Source: Candidatus Wolframiiraptor sinensis
Lineage (GTDB): Archaea; Thermoproteota; Nitrososphaeria_A; Caldarchaeales; Wolframiiraptoraceae
NCBI GenBank assembly: GCA_023268255.1
Contig: JALNJX010000004.1
Coordinates: 1-64,000, forward strand
Reading direction: 5' to 3'
DNA: 64,000 bases
In this document: in pieces, positions 50,748 to 60,103 of the stretch
Position numbering within the stretch: position 1 is the stretch's first letter
How the letters are laid out: every line of letters begins with the position of its first letter
Notes under the pieces: generated by a model
What the model was told of the DNA's origin: nothing
What the model saw: the letters and a program-made list of their open reading frames with translations, nothing else
Database searches by the model: none
Program-made: the position numbers and the translations under genes

Positions 50748-51413
50748 TTAATAATCACGATGACTGAGGCCCTCGCTATCCCTTTGAAAAATGCTGGGAT
50801 CCTGCTTTAGGGCACTTTCGAGGAGCTTAATCAGCTCGTTTGATAATTTGCCCTTGAGGGCGCTCGGAGGATTTCTTCTGAGGCTCTCGTAAGCATTCAT
50901 GCGCCTCAGCGCATCTCTCAGCTCCATTTCGCCGATTCTGACCTTCTGGGCCATGAAGATCATATTCGCCCTTTGAACCGCCTCCTTGGAAGCGCCCCAA
51001 TGCACGATCTCGGCGATGTAGTACGCTAGAGCATCTTCAGGAGACATTACTTGGACTCTATCACCGCCGATCTCGACCTCGATAAACCTGAATGGTATAT
51101 CTAGGCCGACGAAATCCAGCACGGTATCGGTCTCCTCCAAGATCCACGGCGACCTGGCATATTCTCTATGCTGCTTGAACCCCAGCTTTTTGAGTAGCTC
51201 CGGGTTATCGGCGAGCTTCGGGGCGTAAATGTCCGCCTCGGCCGTTGAGCAGTATCCATTTGTATAATATGCCGCGGCCAAGCCCCTCACGATCTTTATC
51301 TCGGAGGAATTTCCGAGAATGCGCGTCGCAATATAAGCGAGAATCCGCATGTGATTGTATGGATAGCGGAGCCTTTTAGCCTCCTCGACAGCCCTCTTAA
51401 ACTCTTCAATCAA
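50748..51413 (-). CDS. Nucleotidyltransferase-like protein (AbiEii-like), possible toxin
   Basis: 221 residues. IKIVRGLAAAYYTNGYCSTAEADIYA resembles the GGtALAL...RxSxDIDL segment of AbiEii-type nucleotidyltransferases, and RVQVMSPEDALAYYIAEIVHW matches the later VmSPEdll pattern of that fold. It is preceded by, and overlaps by eight bases, a 64-residue gene, giving a compact two-gene unit like a toxin-antitoxin pair. Sits directly beside HEPN/MNT modules 5 and 6. Catalysis is inferred only. Confidence 0.55.
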   Translation of the reverse strand: MIEEFKRAVEEAKRLRYPYNHMRILAYIATRILGNSSEIKIVRGLAAAYYTNGYCSTAEADIYAPKLADNPELLKKLGFKQHREYARSPWILEETDTVLDFVGLDIPFRFIEVEIGGDRVQVMSPEDALAYYIAEIVHWGASKEAVQRANMIFMAQKVRIGEMELRDALRRMNAYESLRRNPPSALKGKLSNELIKLLESALKQDPSIFQRDSEGLSHRDY

Positions 51414-51600
51414 GGATCTCCACCACGTCCAGATCTCTCGAGATCATCCTAACTCTAACATCCCTCAGACCTTCGGCCAAGAGCTTCTCAAGCCTGACTC
51501 TGAAGCCGAAGCTCGTCTCCTCATTATACTCATTGAACCTTCTACCCGCCAATTCGCCGAGCGCGAGCGTCGCCTCATCCACCTCCGGCTCCATCCACAA
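51406..51600 (-). CDS. Small partner protein, putative antitoxin
   Basis: 64 residues, acidic and helical (DEATLALGELAGRRFNEYNE...EKLLAEGLRDVRVRMISRD). It overlaps the nucleotidyltransferase-like gene by eight bases, so the pair is translated together. No known antitoxin DNA-binding motif is visible. Role inferred from context. Confidence 0.5.
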   Translation of the reverse strand: MWMEPEVDEATLALGELAGRRFNEYNEETSFGFRVRLEKLLAEGLRDVRVRMISRDLDVVEILD

Positions 51601-51688
51601 TCACCCAAACAATCACGCTTAATTAATTTACACCCGAAAAAAGCTCTCGCATAGACCTCACAGAGATGTTGGTATTCCTAAGTATTTT

Positions 51689-51996
51689 GGGGGCGTGCGG
51701 CGGTAGCCCTCCTTCTGTGTTTAGGCGGGATTCGTCTAGTCGGCTCGAGGAGCCTCGCCGGGAGGCATGCTCACCGGCTCCTCTCCCTTTCCCCGCGCGG
51801 GTCGCCCGTTTCACCCGATCCCACGCCCTCGCTCATCGGCTTCCCGGCGCCGAGTCATTCTCATCGAGCGCGGGAGGTCTCGTTTCTGCGGCGTTGCCCG
51901 GGGTCTCCCCCGGTGCCTCGCGGCACCGCGCGCCTCCCGGCCTTGGGGGAGGAACTTCCTCGGGATTTCCCCGTGGCCCGCCCCGCCGCTCGCCCC
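51689..51996 (-). ncRNA. rnpB: RNase P RNA, archaeal type A
   Basis: A GC-rich 308-base stretch on the minus strand. Its ends pair as P1: GGGGCG-A-GCGGCGG with CCGCCGC-A-CGCCCC. Inside lie the conserved regions: GAGGAAGTTCC (CR-I, 51951-51961), CAGAAACGAGACC (CR-II/III, 51876-51888) and ACAGAAGGAGGGCTAC (CR-V, 51703-51718). This is the catalytic RNA that trims tRNA 5' ends. An AT-rich TGAAATAAG at about 52022-52030 is a possible TATA box. Short open frames over this stretch are spurious. Confidence 0.93.
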
Positions 51997-52041
51997 ATTA
52001 TATCGTACTGCTGGGCCTCTTATTTCAGGCTTCCTTTTCTT

Positions 52042-52809
52042 CTAGGTTAAGTCCCCGCACTCGCATAGGGCGTCGCTTATCAGGTTGTATAGGTCCCGCA
52101 TTCCCTGCCCAGTTTTCGCCGAGATCTTCGCGATCCTCATAGCCTTCGAGAACTCCTTGACGAGCTCCATGAATCTCGCTGATAGGTCCGCGATGAGGCC
52201 GTGTTCCTCGGACGCTATCCTCCGCGCGAGCTCGGACTCGTCGGCCAGCAGCTTCTCTAACTCGCTCACGTCTATTAGATCCGCCTTGTTTATCGCGGAG
52301 ATCACCGGTATCCTAAGCCTAAGCCTGGTTACTATGGACATGGAAACGCCGACCGCGAGCCCCGAGAGGCTCGAGGCCAGGAATGGATCCAGTATGTAAA
52401 CCGCGACGGCCCTCGACGCCTCCGAGATCCTCTCAATTATCTTCGGCCCCATCTCCCTGAAGAGGAAGAGCTCCATCTGCCCCGGTGTGTCGATGAGCCT
52501 GAAGCCCATCCCGCCCAGAGAATGGATGCCCATTACCACCTCATCCAGCCTCTCCTCGATTATCTCCACGGCCCGGATCATCGCGCCATTCGGCCCAAGG
52601 CCATCCCTCCTCATCAAGTCATCAACTCTCACGATAGACCTAACATCGTAATCGGGCTCATAGGGGAGGTTTAAGACGCCGGGATCCAAGTTCACGTAAG
52701 CCGGCTTCTCGCCGAGCTCCAGCTCAAGCCATCTGCCGAAAGAGGCGGTCAGGGAAGTCTTCCCACATCCAGCCGGCCCGATCATCACCACATTCATCCA
52801 AGCAGCCAT
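52042..52809 (-). CDS. GPN-loop GTPase
   Basis: 255 residues. VVMIGPAGCGKTSL is Walker A, GLGPNGAM the Gly-Pro-Asn loop that defines the family, DTPGQMELF the G3 motif and NKADLID the G4 motif. Eukaryotic relatives (GPN1/3, XAB1) help RNA polymerase II assemble; archaeal ones form homodimers of uncertain function. Located 46 bases upstream of rnpB on the same strand. Full length for the archaeal form. Confidence 0.92.
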   Translation of the reverse strand: MAAWMNVVMIGPAGCGKTSLTASFGRWLELELGEKPAYVNLDPGVLNLPYEPDYDVRSIVRVDDLMRRDGLGPNGAMIRAVEIIEERLDEVVMGIHSLGGMGFRLIDTPGQMELFLFREMGPKIIERISEASRAVAVYILDPFLASSLSGLAVGVSMSIVTRLRLRIPVISAINKADLIDVSELEKLLADESELARRIASEEHGLIADLSARFMELVKEFSKAMRIAKISAKTGQGMRDLYNLISDALCECGDLT

Positions 52810-52939
52810 CCATCTCCAAGAAGAGCGCTCTCATAATTTAACTTGACCGGGCTCATTTTATTGGCTGTTGCGCGACTTTAATCCGAGGCACATGAATGCT
52901 GCTCCCCGGCTATGGGGTGACATAAACCATTCGATGCGC

Positions 52940-53908
52940 TCACTTCATTATCTTTATCCTTCTTCTATCTATTGTTAGTATCGCCATGGTTATCGCGATC
53001 GCTCCGAAGATTATCATCCTAACATTCAGATCTATTGCGAGCATGCTTAACCCCGAGTCCAGCCACCTGATTATCAACACTCCCAGCAGCGTTCTATGAA
53101 TGCCGCCCACGCCCCCCGTTAACGCCGTCCCTCCGACCACAACGCTCGCGAATAAAGGTATCATGTCGAGAACGCCAACCTGCATGTGAGCCCCCTGAAT
53201 CTGCGACGCATAAAGCACCCCCGCTATGCTGGCCAGCAATGCGCATATCATGAAGACCGCCGTCCTCACCATCTTAACGTTTATCCCCGCTAATCGCGCT
53301 CCAACAATATTTCCGCCCACAGCGTAGATCGCTCGGCCGAAGGGCGTCATGAATGTTAGGAATAAGCATGCCGCCCATATGAGAATGGCCCAGTAGAATA
53401 TTGATGGCAGCCCAAGAATCATTGTTGTTGAAATGGCCCTGAAAGCGGGGTCCGTGATTATTCTAGTATAGCCGCCCGAGATTACTTGGGCTAGCCCTTC
53501 GGCCATCATCGAGGTAGCCAGAGTCGCCATGAAGGAGGGTATGTTAAATCTCGCGAGCAGCGTGCCATTAATGAATCCGAAAATTAAGCCCACGGCAACC
53601 GAGACGAGAATCGAAGAGAATCCCAAAGATGGGTAAAGTATGGCGAAAATCATTGCCGAGAGCTTTAAAACGCTCGGCACTGAGAAATCAAACGACCCCA
53701 TCAGTATTACTAAGGTTAATCCGCACGCGGCGATCAGGAACCATGATGTTCCGTAAATAAGGGTTATCAAGCTATCCCAGCTGGTTAGGAAGTAGGGATT
53801 CGCTATCCTAAGCCCTAGTATCAGCACGATAAACCCGGCAACAGGGATTACCGTGTTGAGATTTCTTTGAAGCCATTCACGGAAAACCCAGACTTGAGCC
53901 ATAGTCAT
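52940..53908 (-). CDS. Sugar ABC transporter permease (RbsC-like)
   Basis: 322 residues with about nine membrane segments. ARFNIPSFMATLATSMMAEGLAQVISGG and GGNIVGARLAGINVKMVRTAVFM are conserved in the branched-chain/sugar permease family, and VVVGGTALTGGVGGIHRTLLGVLII is the coupling-loop signature. It is the last of four genes of an importer (binding protein, ATPase, two permeases) read from 58204 down. Probably takes up a pentose or similar sugar. Confidence 0.9.
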   Translation of the reverse strand: MTMAQVWVFREWLQRNLNTVIPVAGFIVLILGLRIANPYFLTSWDSLITLIYGTSWFLIAACGLTLVILMGSFDFSVPSVLKLSAMIFAILYPSLGFSSILVSVAVGLIFGFINGTLLARFNIPSFMATLATSMMAEGLAQVISGGYTRIITDPAFRAISTTMILGLPSIFYWAILIWAACLFLTFMTPFGRAIYAVGGNIVGARLAGINVKMVRTAVFMICALLASIAGVLYASQIQGAHMQVGVLDMIPLFASVVVGGTALTGGVGGIHRTLLGVLIIRWLDSGLSMLAIDLNVRMIIFGAIAITMAILTIDRRRIKIMK

Positions 53909-53914
53909 CCCTCC

Positions 53915-54907
53915 TCACGCTATCAGAGCTCCCTTAAGGGCTCTGGAAGCAGCTATTACCGCTCCCAGCAGAAGCGTTCCCACATATAACTTGAGGTGAT
54001 TCGGGTCCACGCCCGGCAAAAGGAATAGCCCATTGAAGATAAGGACGTATACCAATGCTCCGAGGAGCGTTCTATGCGGCCCCCCCATGCCGCCTGCGAG
54101 AGGCGTTCCTCCCAGAACTATTGCTGCAAGCCCTCTTATAAGCTCACTTGGATCGAAGTCTACTCTCGTCTGACATCCAAGATGCACGAAAATCGCTATC
54201 GAGCCGAGCCCCGTTAACAGCCCGCTGAGCGTGAAAGCCAGGATCTTATACTTCTCGACATTTATTCCCGCGAGCTTCGCCCCCTCCTCATTAGATCCTA
54301 TAGCGCAGAAGTATGTGCCAAGCTTTGTAAAGAACATGAGGAATAATGCTACTACAATTACCGGTAAAGCCAGTAGGAATGGTGAGGGTAAATAGGGTAT
54401 TGGGGATTCTCTTAGGAAATTGTAAGCGGGAACTGTTAAAGTTAACACCCCAGAAATATTTCTCACGTATGTCGTCAGAAAAGCTAGCAGAGCTGTCATG
54501 GCGAGCGTTAATATGAATGATGGGACCTTAGCCTTCACATGCACCACGCCATTAAAGAGGCCTACCAGTAAGCCGAAGATGGGGTATATTGCTATCGAGG
54601 CAAGGCCTAGATAGGGGTATAACAGCCACACTAGTGCTCCGCCGAACATCCATATGCCCATATATGATACATCGATGGAGCCTAGTAATATCACGAAGGT
54701 CGGCCCTACTGCCAGCATCGAGGTGACCGCGAAGCTTTTCAAAATAGCTACAAAATTGCTTGGCGACAAGAACCTTTCAGGAACTATCGCCGAGAAGATT
54801 ATTACTAATGCTATAATAGCCCATATCGCGGGATTCATTTTAATGAGCTTCCATGCAGAGGTTATTACAACCGCGCCCACTCTTAATTCTTTCAGCCCAC
54901 TCTTCAT
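53915..54907 (-). CDS. Sugar ABC transporter permease (RbsC-like), second
   Basis: 330 residues, about nine membrane segments, paralogous to the downstream permease: GSNEEGAKLAGINVEKYKILAFT and IVLGGTPLAGGMGGPHRTLLGALV. The two likely form a heterodimer channel. The gene starts four bases inside the end of the ATPase gene and ends six bases before the next permease. Confidence 0.9.
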   Translation of the reverse strand: MKSGLKELRVGAVVITSAWKLIKMNPAIWAIIALVIIFSAIVPERFLSPSNFVAILKSFAVTSMLAVGPTFVILLGSIDVSYMGIWMFGGALVWLLYPYLGLASIAIYPIFGLLVGLFNGVVHVKAKVPSFILTLAMTALLAFLTTYVRNISGVLTLTVPAYNFLRESPIPYLPSPFLLALPVIVVALFLMFFTKLGTYFCAIGSNEEGAKLAGINVEKYKILAFTLSGLLTGLGSIAIFVHLGCQTRVDFDPSELIRGLAAIVLGGTPLAGGMGGPHRTLLGALVYVLIFNGLFLLPGVDPNHLKLYVGTLLLGAVIAASRALKGALIA

Positions 54908-56469
54908 AACCCCATCAGCCTCCTGAACTCCTCATTCGTGTATATCGCTTGCACGACTCCGTTCTTTAGAGAAATTATTTTATCGCATAGAATAGCGTAC
55001 TCTTTTGGATCATCGCTTGCGAGTATCATGGCTATGCCATTTCCCTTCATTTCGAGCAGGACCTCATAAATCTCCTCTCTCGCCCCAACATCTATGCCTA
55101 TAGTCGGGTCTTCGAGTATGAGCACCCTTGGGCTCTTTTCAAGCCACTTGCCCACGGACACCTTCTGCTTATTTCCCCCGCTCAGTGAATAGCATTCCGT
55201 CTCCGTGCTCGGTGCTCTTATTCTAAGCTTTTTCATGATTTTCTCCGCCAAAGCCCTCTCAGCATTGAAACTTATCACAGAGATAATTTTTAAGGGTTTC
55301 TTACATACCTTCTCAAAATTCACTAATGACAGATTCTTTCTTATTGGCCAGAAGAGAAATAGCTCCTTTCCGGTTTCTCCCGAGAAATATCCTATACCGA
55401 TCTTAATCCTCGCGTATGGCTCGCTCTTCAATTTCACGTGCTTGCCATCCATTATTATCTCCCCGTGATCCGCGAAGATCTCTCCATAAAGTGCCCTAGC
55501 TATTTCACTTTTACCACATCCTGCTGGGCCGAAGAAGCCTATACACTCTCCTTCGTGTAAATCAAAAGATATGTTTTCGAAGTAACCCTTTTTCGTTAAG
55601 TTACGCACAGAGAGCACTACTCTCTTTCCCTCCGCTTTTCCTACACCATATACATATCTTGCCCATAAGCTGTAATAAGATTCCCTTCCGACAATCTCCC
55701 TGAAAAGCTGATCTTCAGTAACTTTTTCTGATGAGAGATCATGGTGGGCGACCACTTTACCATCTCTCAGCACGTAGATGCGGTCGCTGAATTTCATAAC
55801 CTCCGGAATAATATGAGAGACGAAAATGAATGAGTTGGACTTCTTCAGATTTAGGAGGTAATTGAATAGCGCATCTCTTTCCTCCGTAGAAAGAGGTGCT
55901 GTTGGCTCATCAAGTATTATTATCGGAGTTACTTCTGATTCTCCATCCCCCTCAACCATCAGTTTAACGCTCAATATTGCTCGAGCTATCTCGACCATTT
56001 TCTGGACAGATGGAGGAAGCTCATACATGCTGCTAGCTAAATCGCATTTTATTCCCAGCTCCTCGAAAATTGACTGTGTTAATCCGATTATCTTTCCGAG
56101 TTGCAATCTCCCAAGCTTCGTAAACTTTTCCTCAAGTCCGAGGAAAAGAAACTGGTAAACCTTCAAATGGGGTATGACCCCTCTCTCCTGATATACTATC
56201 GAGATCCCTTTTCTAAGAGCATCTAATGGACTCTTGGGAAACGGTATCCTCCTCCCAAGATAATACATCTCTCCGGAGTCCGGTTGATAGATCCCAACCA
56301 AGATCTTCATTAAGGTAGATTTACCAGCACCATTTTCACCGACAACGCTGATTATCTCGTTTCTTCGTATTTCTATACTAACATTGTCGAGGGCCTTAAC
56401 AACTCTATCAAAAGTCTTTGATATATTTCTTACCTCTAATATGGAGTTTGTTGTACTCATATGTTTCAC
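54904..56469 (-). CDS. Sugar ABC transporter ATPase (RbsA-like), two domains
   Basis: 521 residues, two nucleotide-binding domains. Domain 1: Walker A GENGAGKST, degenerate signature LPPSVQKMVEIARA, Walker B IIILDEPTAPLS. Domain 2: Walker A GPAGCGKSE, signature LSGGNKQKVSVGKWL, and VLILEDPTIGIDVGA, where the usual Asp-Glu of Walker B is swapped to Glu-Asp. In most RbsA/MglA proteins it is domain 2 that loses its Walker A; here domain 1's signature is weak and domain 2's Walker B is altered. It powers the sugar importer. Confidence 0.9.
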   Translation of the reverse strand: MKHMSTTNSILEVRNISKTFDRVVKALDNVSIEIRRNEIISVVGENGAGKSTLMKILVGIYQPDSGEMYYLGRRIPFPKSPLDALRKGISIVYQERGVIPHLKVYQFLFLGLEEKFTKLGRLQLGKIIGLTQSIFEELGIKCDLASSMYELPPSVQKMVEIARAILSVKLMVEGDGESEVTPIIILDEPTAPLSTEERDALFNYLLNLKKSNSFIFVSHIIPEVMKFSDRIYVLRDGKVVAHHDLSSEKVTEDQLFREIVGRESYYSLWARYVYGVGKAEGKRVVLSVRNLTKKGYFENISFDLHEGECIGFFGPAGCGKSEIARALYGEIFADHGEIIMDGKHVKLKSEPYARIKIGIGYFSGETGKELFLFWPIRKNLSLVNFEKVCKKPLKIISVISFNAERALAEKIMKKLRIRAPSTETECYSLSGGNKQKVSVGKWLEKSPRVLILEDPTIGIDVGAREEIYEVLLEMKGNGIAMILASDDPKEYAILCDKIISLKNGVVQAIYTNEEFRRLMGL

Positions 56470-56545
56470 CCGTTTTTCAAGAAAAATAAAGGGGGGTAGG
56501 GAGCTTATATATCCTTAGGCTGGTTTTCTGCGATCTAGCTTGTTT

Positions 56546-58204
56546 CTAGTCCCCCACCTTGCCCCAGATCGGCTCTAGTTTAAGACCTTCTCTCTCAGCA
56601 GCCTTAACCTTCTCCTCGTTCTCCGTCCAGGTGTCCCAGTTGAGGTCAAGGAAGTATTTCATAGTCAATCCGAACTGCTTTCTGAATGATTCGAGGTTCT
56701 CTCCCCTTGTTCTGTCCTCGGTAACCTTCATCCTACCCATCAATGGCACATAGTAGAAGTCGTTTGCTGTTAGGTAGAATTTCGCGTGCCTATCATACGT
56801 GAGGCCCAGCTCCCTGCATTTGCCGATGGAAAGCGTTCTGAAGTCATATGGATACATCTTCGTTGGATATACCTCGCTGATCATGAGGAAATCTAGCAGG
56901 ACGGCAGCATCAACAGGGATGAAGTTCGGGTGCCACCATAATCCAGATGCCTTAATGAGCTCCTCATTCTCCTCCTTTATCTTTGGCGTGGTGAGGTTTA
57001 GGACCGTTGTAACCCAAGGCGATTGCACCATCTCATCCCTGAGGGGATAAGAGGCACCCGTCACCGCATCGTATGTATCCGCGACGCGCTTTCCACCGAA
57101 GTACTGGAATTCTGTGAGTGACGTGATAAACCATTCACCTTTAGCAACCAGCTCAGTGCACGCTACTATTGCGTCCCTTGAGGCTGCAAAGGGGCCGATG
57201 TCTATTCCCCTTTCCTTAAAGACTGAGACCGTTCCCATAGCCTGGTCATCATTGTGGCCCCAAACGGCCTCGTAATCCGTTCTAACAGCCAATGCGTCTT
57301 CTCCGGCTTTTCTGCCTCCTGGATATGCCCATTCACCCCAATAGTGTCCCAGCAGCGTTATGAATGGATACCTCCTCCAAGCTATGGATATTCCTTGATT
57401 GATCAACGCGGTGGAGTCCGGCGCGATGGTCTTTGATGACTGTACATGTAAAACCTTGCTTCTACCATATTTCCTCATCTTCTCGAAGAGCAGGGTCATG
57501 CAGTGGAAGCTCATTTCATCTGACATCGTGCTGAACTCTAGGAACCAGTATGGACCTCTGTCTCCGGGCAATAATGCCGGATCTCTGCACCAGGCGGTTG
57601 CTGCGAATACTTTATTCGCCTCACACAGCTTGACTATTTCCTCCATGGCAGCAAGCGCCGGCGCCCAGTAAACTATGCCCTTAGCGCCGGCAGCGATCAA
57701 CGCATCGGTGGCCTCTATGGCCTTTAGAGCCTCGGCACCGATTTCAATGCCCTTAAATTCCAATTCGAGCTGCTTGCATGCCTGGTCTGCGCCCTGATAA
57801 TCGTACTTGGGCGCCTCCTGGGCTAGAGTCCAAGTAACATATCCTACGAGGAACTTCTCGCCGGGCTTTCCGGTAGCATATCTTTGCGCCAGCTCTCTCC
57901 TCATCTCTGCCAATCCTAGTAATGTTGGAGGGGCTGTTGCGGTGACAGTGACCGTTTCTCTCACAGTTGTTGGAACCGTAACAGTCACTTCGCCTACGGT
58001 AGTAGTAATAGTTTCTGTTACAATTCTCGTTACTGTCTCAGCGGGGGCGGCTGGCTTGGCAAGATATCCCGCAACACCTCCCACGACGAGACCCGCAACG
58101 GCGACTCCAGCTATTTTTGCAGCGGTTCCAATTGCCTTCCTCCTAGTTATCCTCGCATCCAAAACCCCCACTTCCTTCTCTTTTTTCAGCCCTTCTCCAG
58201 ACAT
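56546..58204 (-). CDS. Sugar-binding protein of the ABC importer, Tat-type signal
   Basis: About 552 residues from the ATG at 58204; the open frame extends to 58285, but a TATA box ends 27 bases upstream of this ATG, so the longer start is unlikely. ITRRKAIGTAAKIAGVAVAG has the twin-Arg and hydrophobic core of a Tat signal, then a Thr-rich linker, then a periplasmic-binding fold: KGIVYWAPALAAMEEIV, YEAVWGHNDDQAMGTVSVF and KGEWFITSLTEFQYFGG align with ribose-binding-type proteins. The chain is long, with extra C-terminal residues. Confidence 0.85.
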   Translation of the reverse strand: MSGEGLKKEKEVGVLDARITRRKAIGTAAKIAGVAVAGLVVGGVAGYLAKPAAPAETVTRIVTETITTTVGEVTVTVPTTVRETVTVTATAPPTLLGLAEMRRELAQRYATGKPGEKFLVGYVTWTLAQEAPKYDYQGADQACKQLELEFKGIEIGAEALKAIEATDALIAAGAKGIVYWAPALAAMEEIVKLCEANKVFAATAWCRDPALLPGDRGPYWFLEFSTMSDEMSFHCMTLLFEKMRKYGRSKVLHVQSSKTIAPDSTALINQGISIAWRRYPFITLLGHYWGEWAYPGGRKAGEDALAVRTDYEAVWGHNDDQAMGTVSVFKERGIDIGPFAASRDAIVACTELVAKGEWFITSLTEFQYFGGKRVADTYDAVTGASYPLRDEMVQSPWVTTVLNLTTPKIKEENEELIKASGLWWHPNFIPVDAAVLLDFLMISEVYPTKMYPYDFRTLSIGKCRELGLTYDRHAKFYLTANDFYYVPLMGRMKVTEDRTRGENLESFRKQFGLTMKYFLDLNWDTWTENEEKVKAAEREGLKLEPIWGKVGD

Positions 58205-58230
58205 ACTTACTCGACTACTCTTACGGAAAG

Positions 58231-58243
58231 AGTATAATATAAA
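58231..58243 (-). promoter_or_regulatory. TATA box of the sugar importer operon
   Basis: On the minus strand TTTATATTATACT lies 27-39 bases before the ATG at 58204, implying a leaderless transcript for the binding protein and the genes after it. Confidence 0.6.
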
Positions 58244-58381
58244 CATCTCCACCGCATAATGTCCGGAGGCCGCGCTACTAGCCACCCCCCCTCCCGAGCA
58301 TTTGCCATATCTTCAGACTTATGACTCGAGGCATTAAGAGTATATTAAGGAACGAGGCCGGGAATTACGTCCAGAAGCACC

Positions 58382-60013
58382 ATGTCATCTGAGCGAAGCT
58401 ACATAATTCGTGATCCATTTCTATTGTACCGAGAGGGAGTCCGCGAATCTCATAGGGAGAAGGTGAGGGAGGGAAATATTGAGATTGCGAAGTCCATGGC
58501 TGAGTTCTTAAAGAGCTCTCTGGGACCAATGGGGATGAGCAAGCTCATGATCAATAAATTTGGGGATACAGCCGTCACGAAAGATGGCGCTGTAATTCTC
58601 GACATGATGGATGTATATCATCCAGTTGCTAAATTTCTGAAGGAGACCGCTAAGAGCGTTGAGAGCGCCGTCGGAGATGGCACTAAGACCGCGATAATAT
58701 TGATCGGAGAACTCGTGAAGAGGGCTGAAAGGCTAATGGAAAGCGGGATTCGGCCTGGAACCATAATCAGCGGTTATAAGAGAGCATGCGAGATCGCTCT
58801 GAGCAGCCTGATAAGCTTCTCCAGACCGTTCGATCTGAATAACGATGAATTGATGAAAAATATTATCAGGAACATGCTGAGAACGAGGGGAATTGATGTC
58901 GCCGTCGATCATCTAGCCGATCTCATCATCAAAGCTGTTAACACCGCGATTGAATTCAGGGATGGCAAGGTGATTATAGATAGGGACGTGATACAGGTCG
59001 TTAAGAAGCCTGGTAGAGGTATTCTAGAAAGCGAGCTCATAATGGGTGTTGTCTTAGATAGGGGGCTCGCGCACCCGATGATGCCTAAAAGGATGCTAAA
59101 TGCGAAGGTGGCTCTACTGGATATGGCGCTGAAGGTCGATCCATTTAAGCATCTTCAACCATACAAACGTGAGATACACATTGCCAATGATGAACTTGTA
59201 AAGAAATTCATTGGGGAAGAAGATAAAATTGAGAAAGAGTTTGTTAACCGGATAATCTCCGTTGGGGCTAATGTTGTTATCTGTAGAAGGCGCATTGGTA
59301 ATGTTGCAAAGTACGAACTCGCAAGGGCTGGAGTTATGGCCGTTGAGAGACTGTTAAAGGATGAGCGCATAGAACTGATTGTAAGGGCCACGGGCGCTAT
59401 GAGAATCGCAAACCTTCAAGATCTTAGAGAGGATGATTTGGGGCATGCCGATCTCGTGGAGGAGCGTAAGATCGGAGGGGACAGGATGCTGGTTATTGAA
59501 GGGGGTAGATCATCGAAGATAGCTACGATACTTTTGAGGGGTGATCCGTATCAGGCCGATGAGGTGGAGCGCGCGATAAAGGATTCCGTGGTGATGATCT
59601 CCGCTCTCGCCGCGAAGCCTGCATACGTCCCTGGCGGCGGAGCTATTGAGGAGGCGCTCTCGATAGTCCTTAGGAATGAGTCGCTCAAGTATCCGGGGAG
59701 AGAGCAGATAGCGATCCAAGCGTTCGCGAATTCCCTCGAAGTCATACCCATTCTCCTGGCTAGAAACTCTGGGCTTGATCCGACAACAATCCTGACGGAT
59801 TTAAGGGCCAAGCATGTCAGTGGCATGTGGGAGTATGGTATAGACGCATTCTCCAAGTGCATCGCTAACGTTATCGAGGTGGGGCTGATAGAGCCGCTCG
59901 CCGTTAAAGAACAGATTCTTAAAACATGCACAGAAGTCGCTTCAAGCATCATCAGAATAGACTACGTGGTAGATAGAAGGTATGCCAAGAAGCATCGTGG
60001 AGAAATGCCGTAA
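58382..60013 (+). CDS. Divergent thermosome-family (group II chaperonin) protein
   Basis: 543 residues, the usual length. LKSSLGPMGMSKLMINKFGD and VTKDGAVILDMMDVYHPVAK match the apical-equatorial pattern, and VGDGTKTAIILIGEL is the ATP-site motif, normally GDGTTT, here with Lys for a Thr. VPGGGAIEEALS and ANSLEVIPILLARNSGLDP are kept. The C-terminus (RRYAKKHRGEMP) lacks the Gly-Met tail. Located between the sugar importer (divergent) and a sugar kinase. Probably a specialised paralog; whether it hydrolyses ATP is uncertain. Confidence 0.85.
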   Translation: MSSERSYIIRDPFLLYREGVRESHREKVREGNIEIAKSMAEFLKSSLGPMGMSKLMINKFGDTAVTKDGAVILDMMDVYHPVAKFLKETAKSVESAVGDGTKTAIILIGELVKRAERLMESGIRPGTIISGYKRACEIALSSLISFSRPFDLNNDELMKNIIRNMLRTRGIDVAVDHLADLIIKAVNTAIEFRDGKVIIDRDVIQVVKKPGRGILESELIMGVVLDRGLAHPMMPKRMLNAKVALLDMALKVDPFKHLQPYKREIHIANDELVKKFIGEEDKIEKEFVNRIISVGANVVICRRRIGNVAKYELARAGVMAVERLLKDERIELIVRATGAMRIANLQDLREDDLGHADLVEERKIGGDRMLVIEGGRSSKIATILLRGDPYQADEVERAIKDSVVMISALAAKPAYVPGGGAIEEALSIVLRNESLKYPGREQIAIQAFANSLEVIPILLARNSGLDPTTILTDLRAKHVSGMWEYGIDAFSKCIANVIEVGLIEPLAVKEQILKTCTEVASSIIRIDYVVDRRYAKKHRGEMP

Positions 60014-60103
60014 ATCAGCCAGATATTCCTACTTGAATTGTGCCATGCGCATACGCAATGCTTATCTCCTCTCGCATCTAAACCTTTTTTAACGTGAGAT
60101 GTT

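Noticed and set aside
51666-52142. A 158-codon frame on the plus strand and a 63-codon frame on the minus strand
   Set aside because: They overlie the RNase P RNA and have no protein-like pattern.
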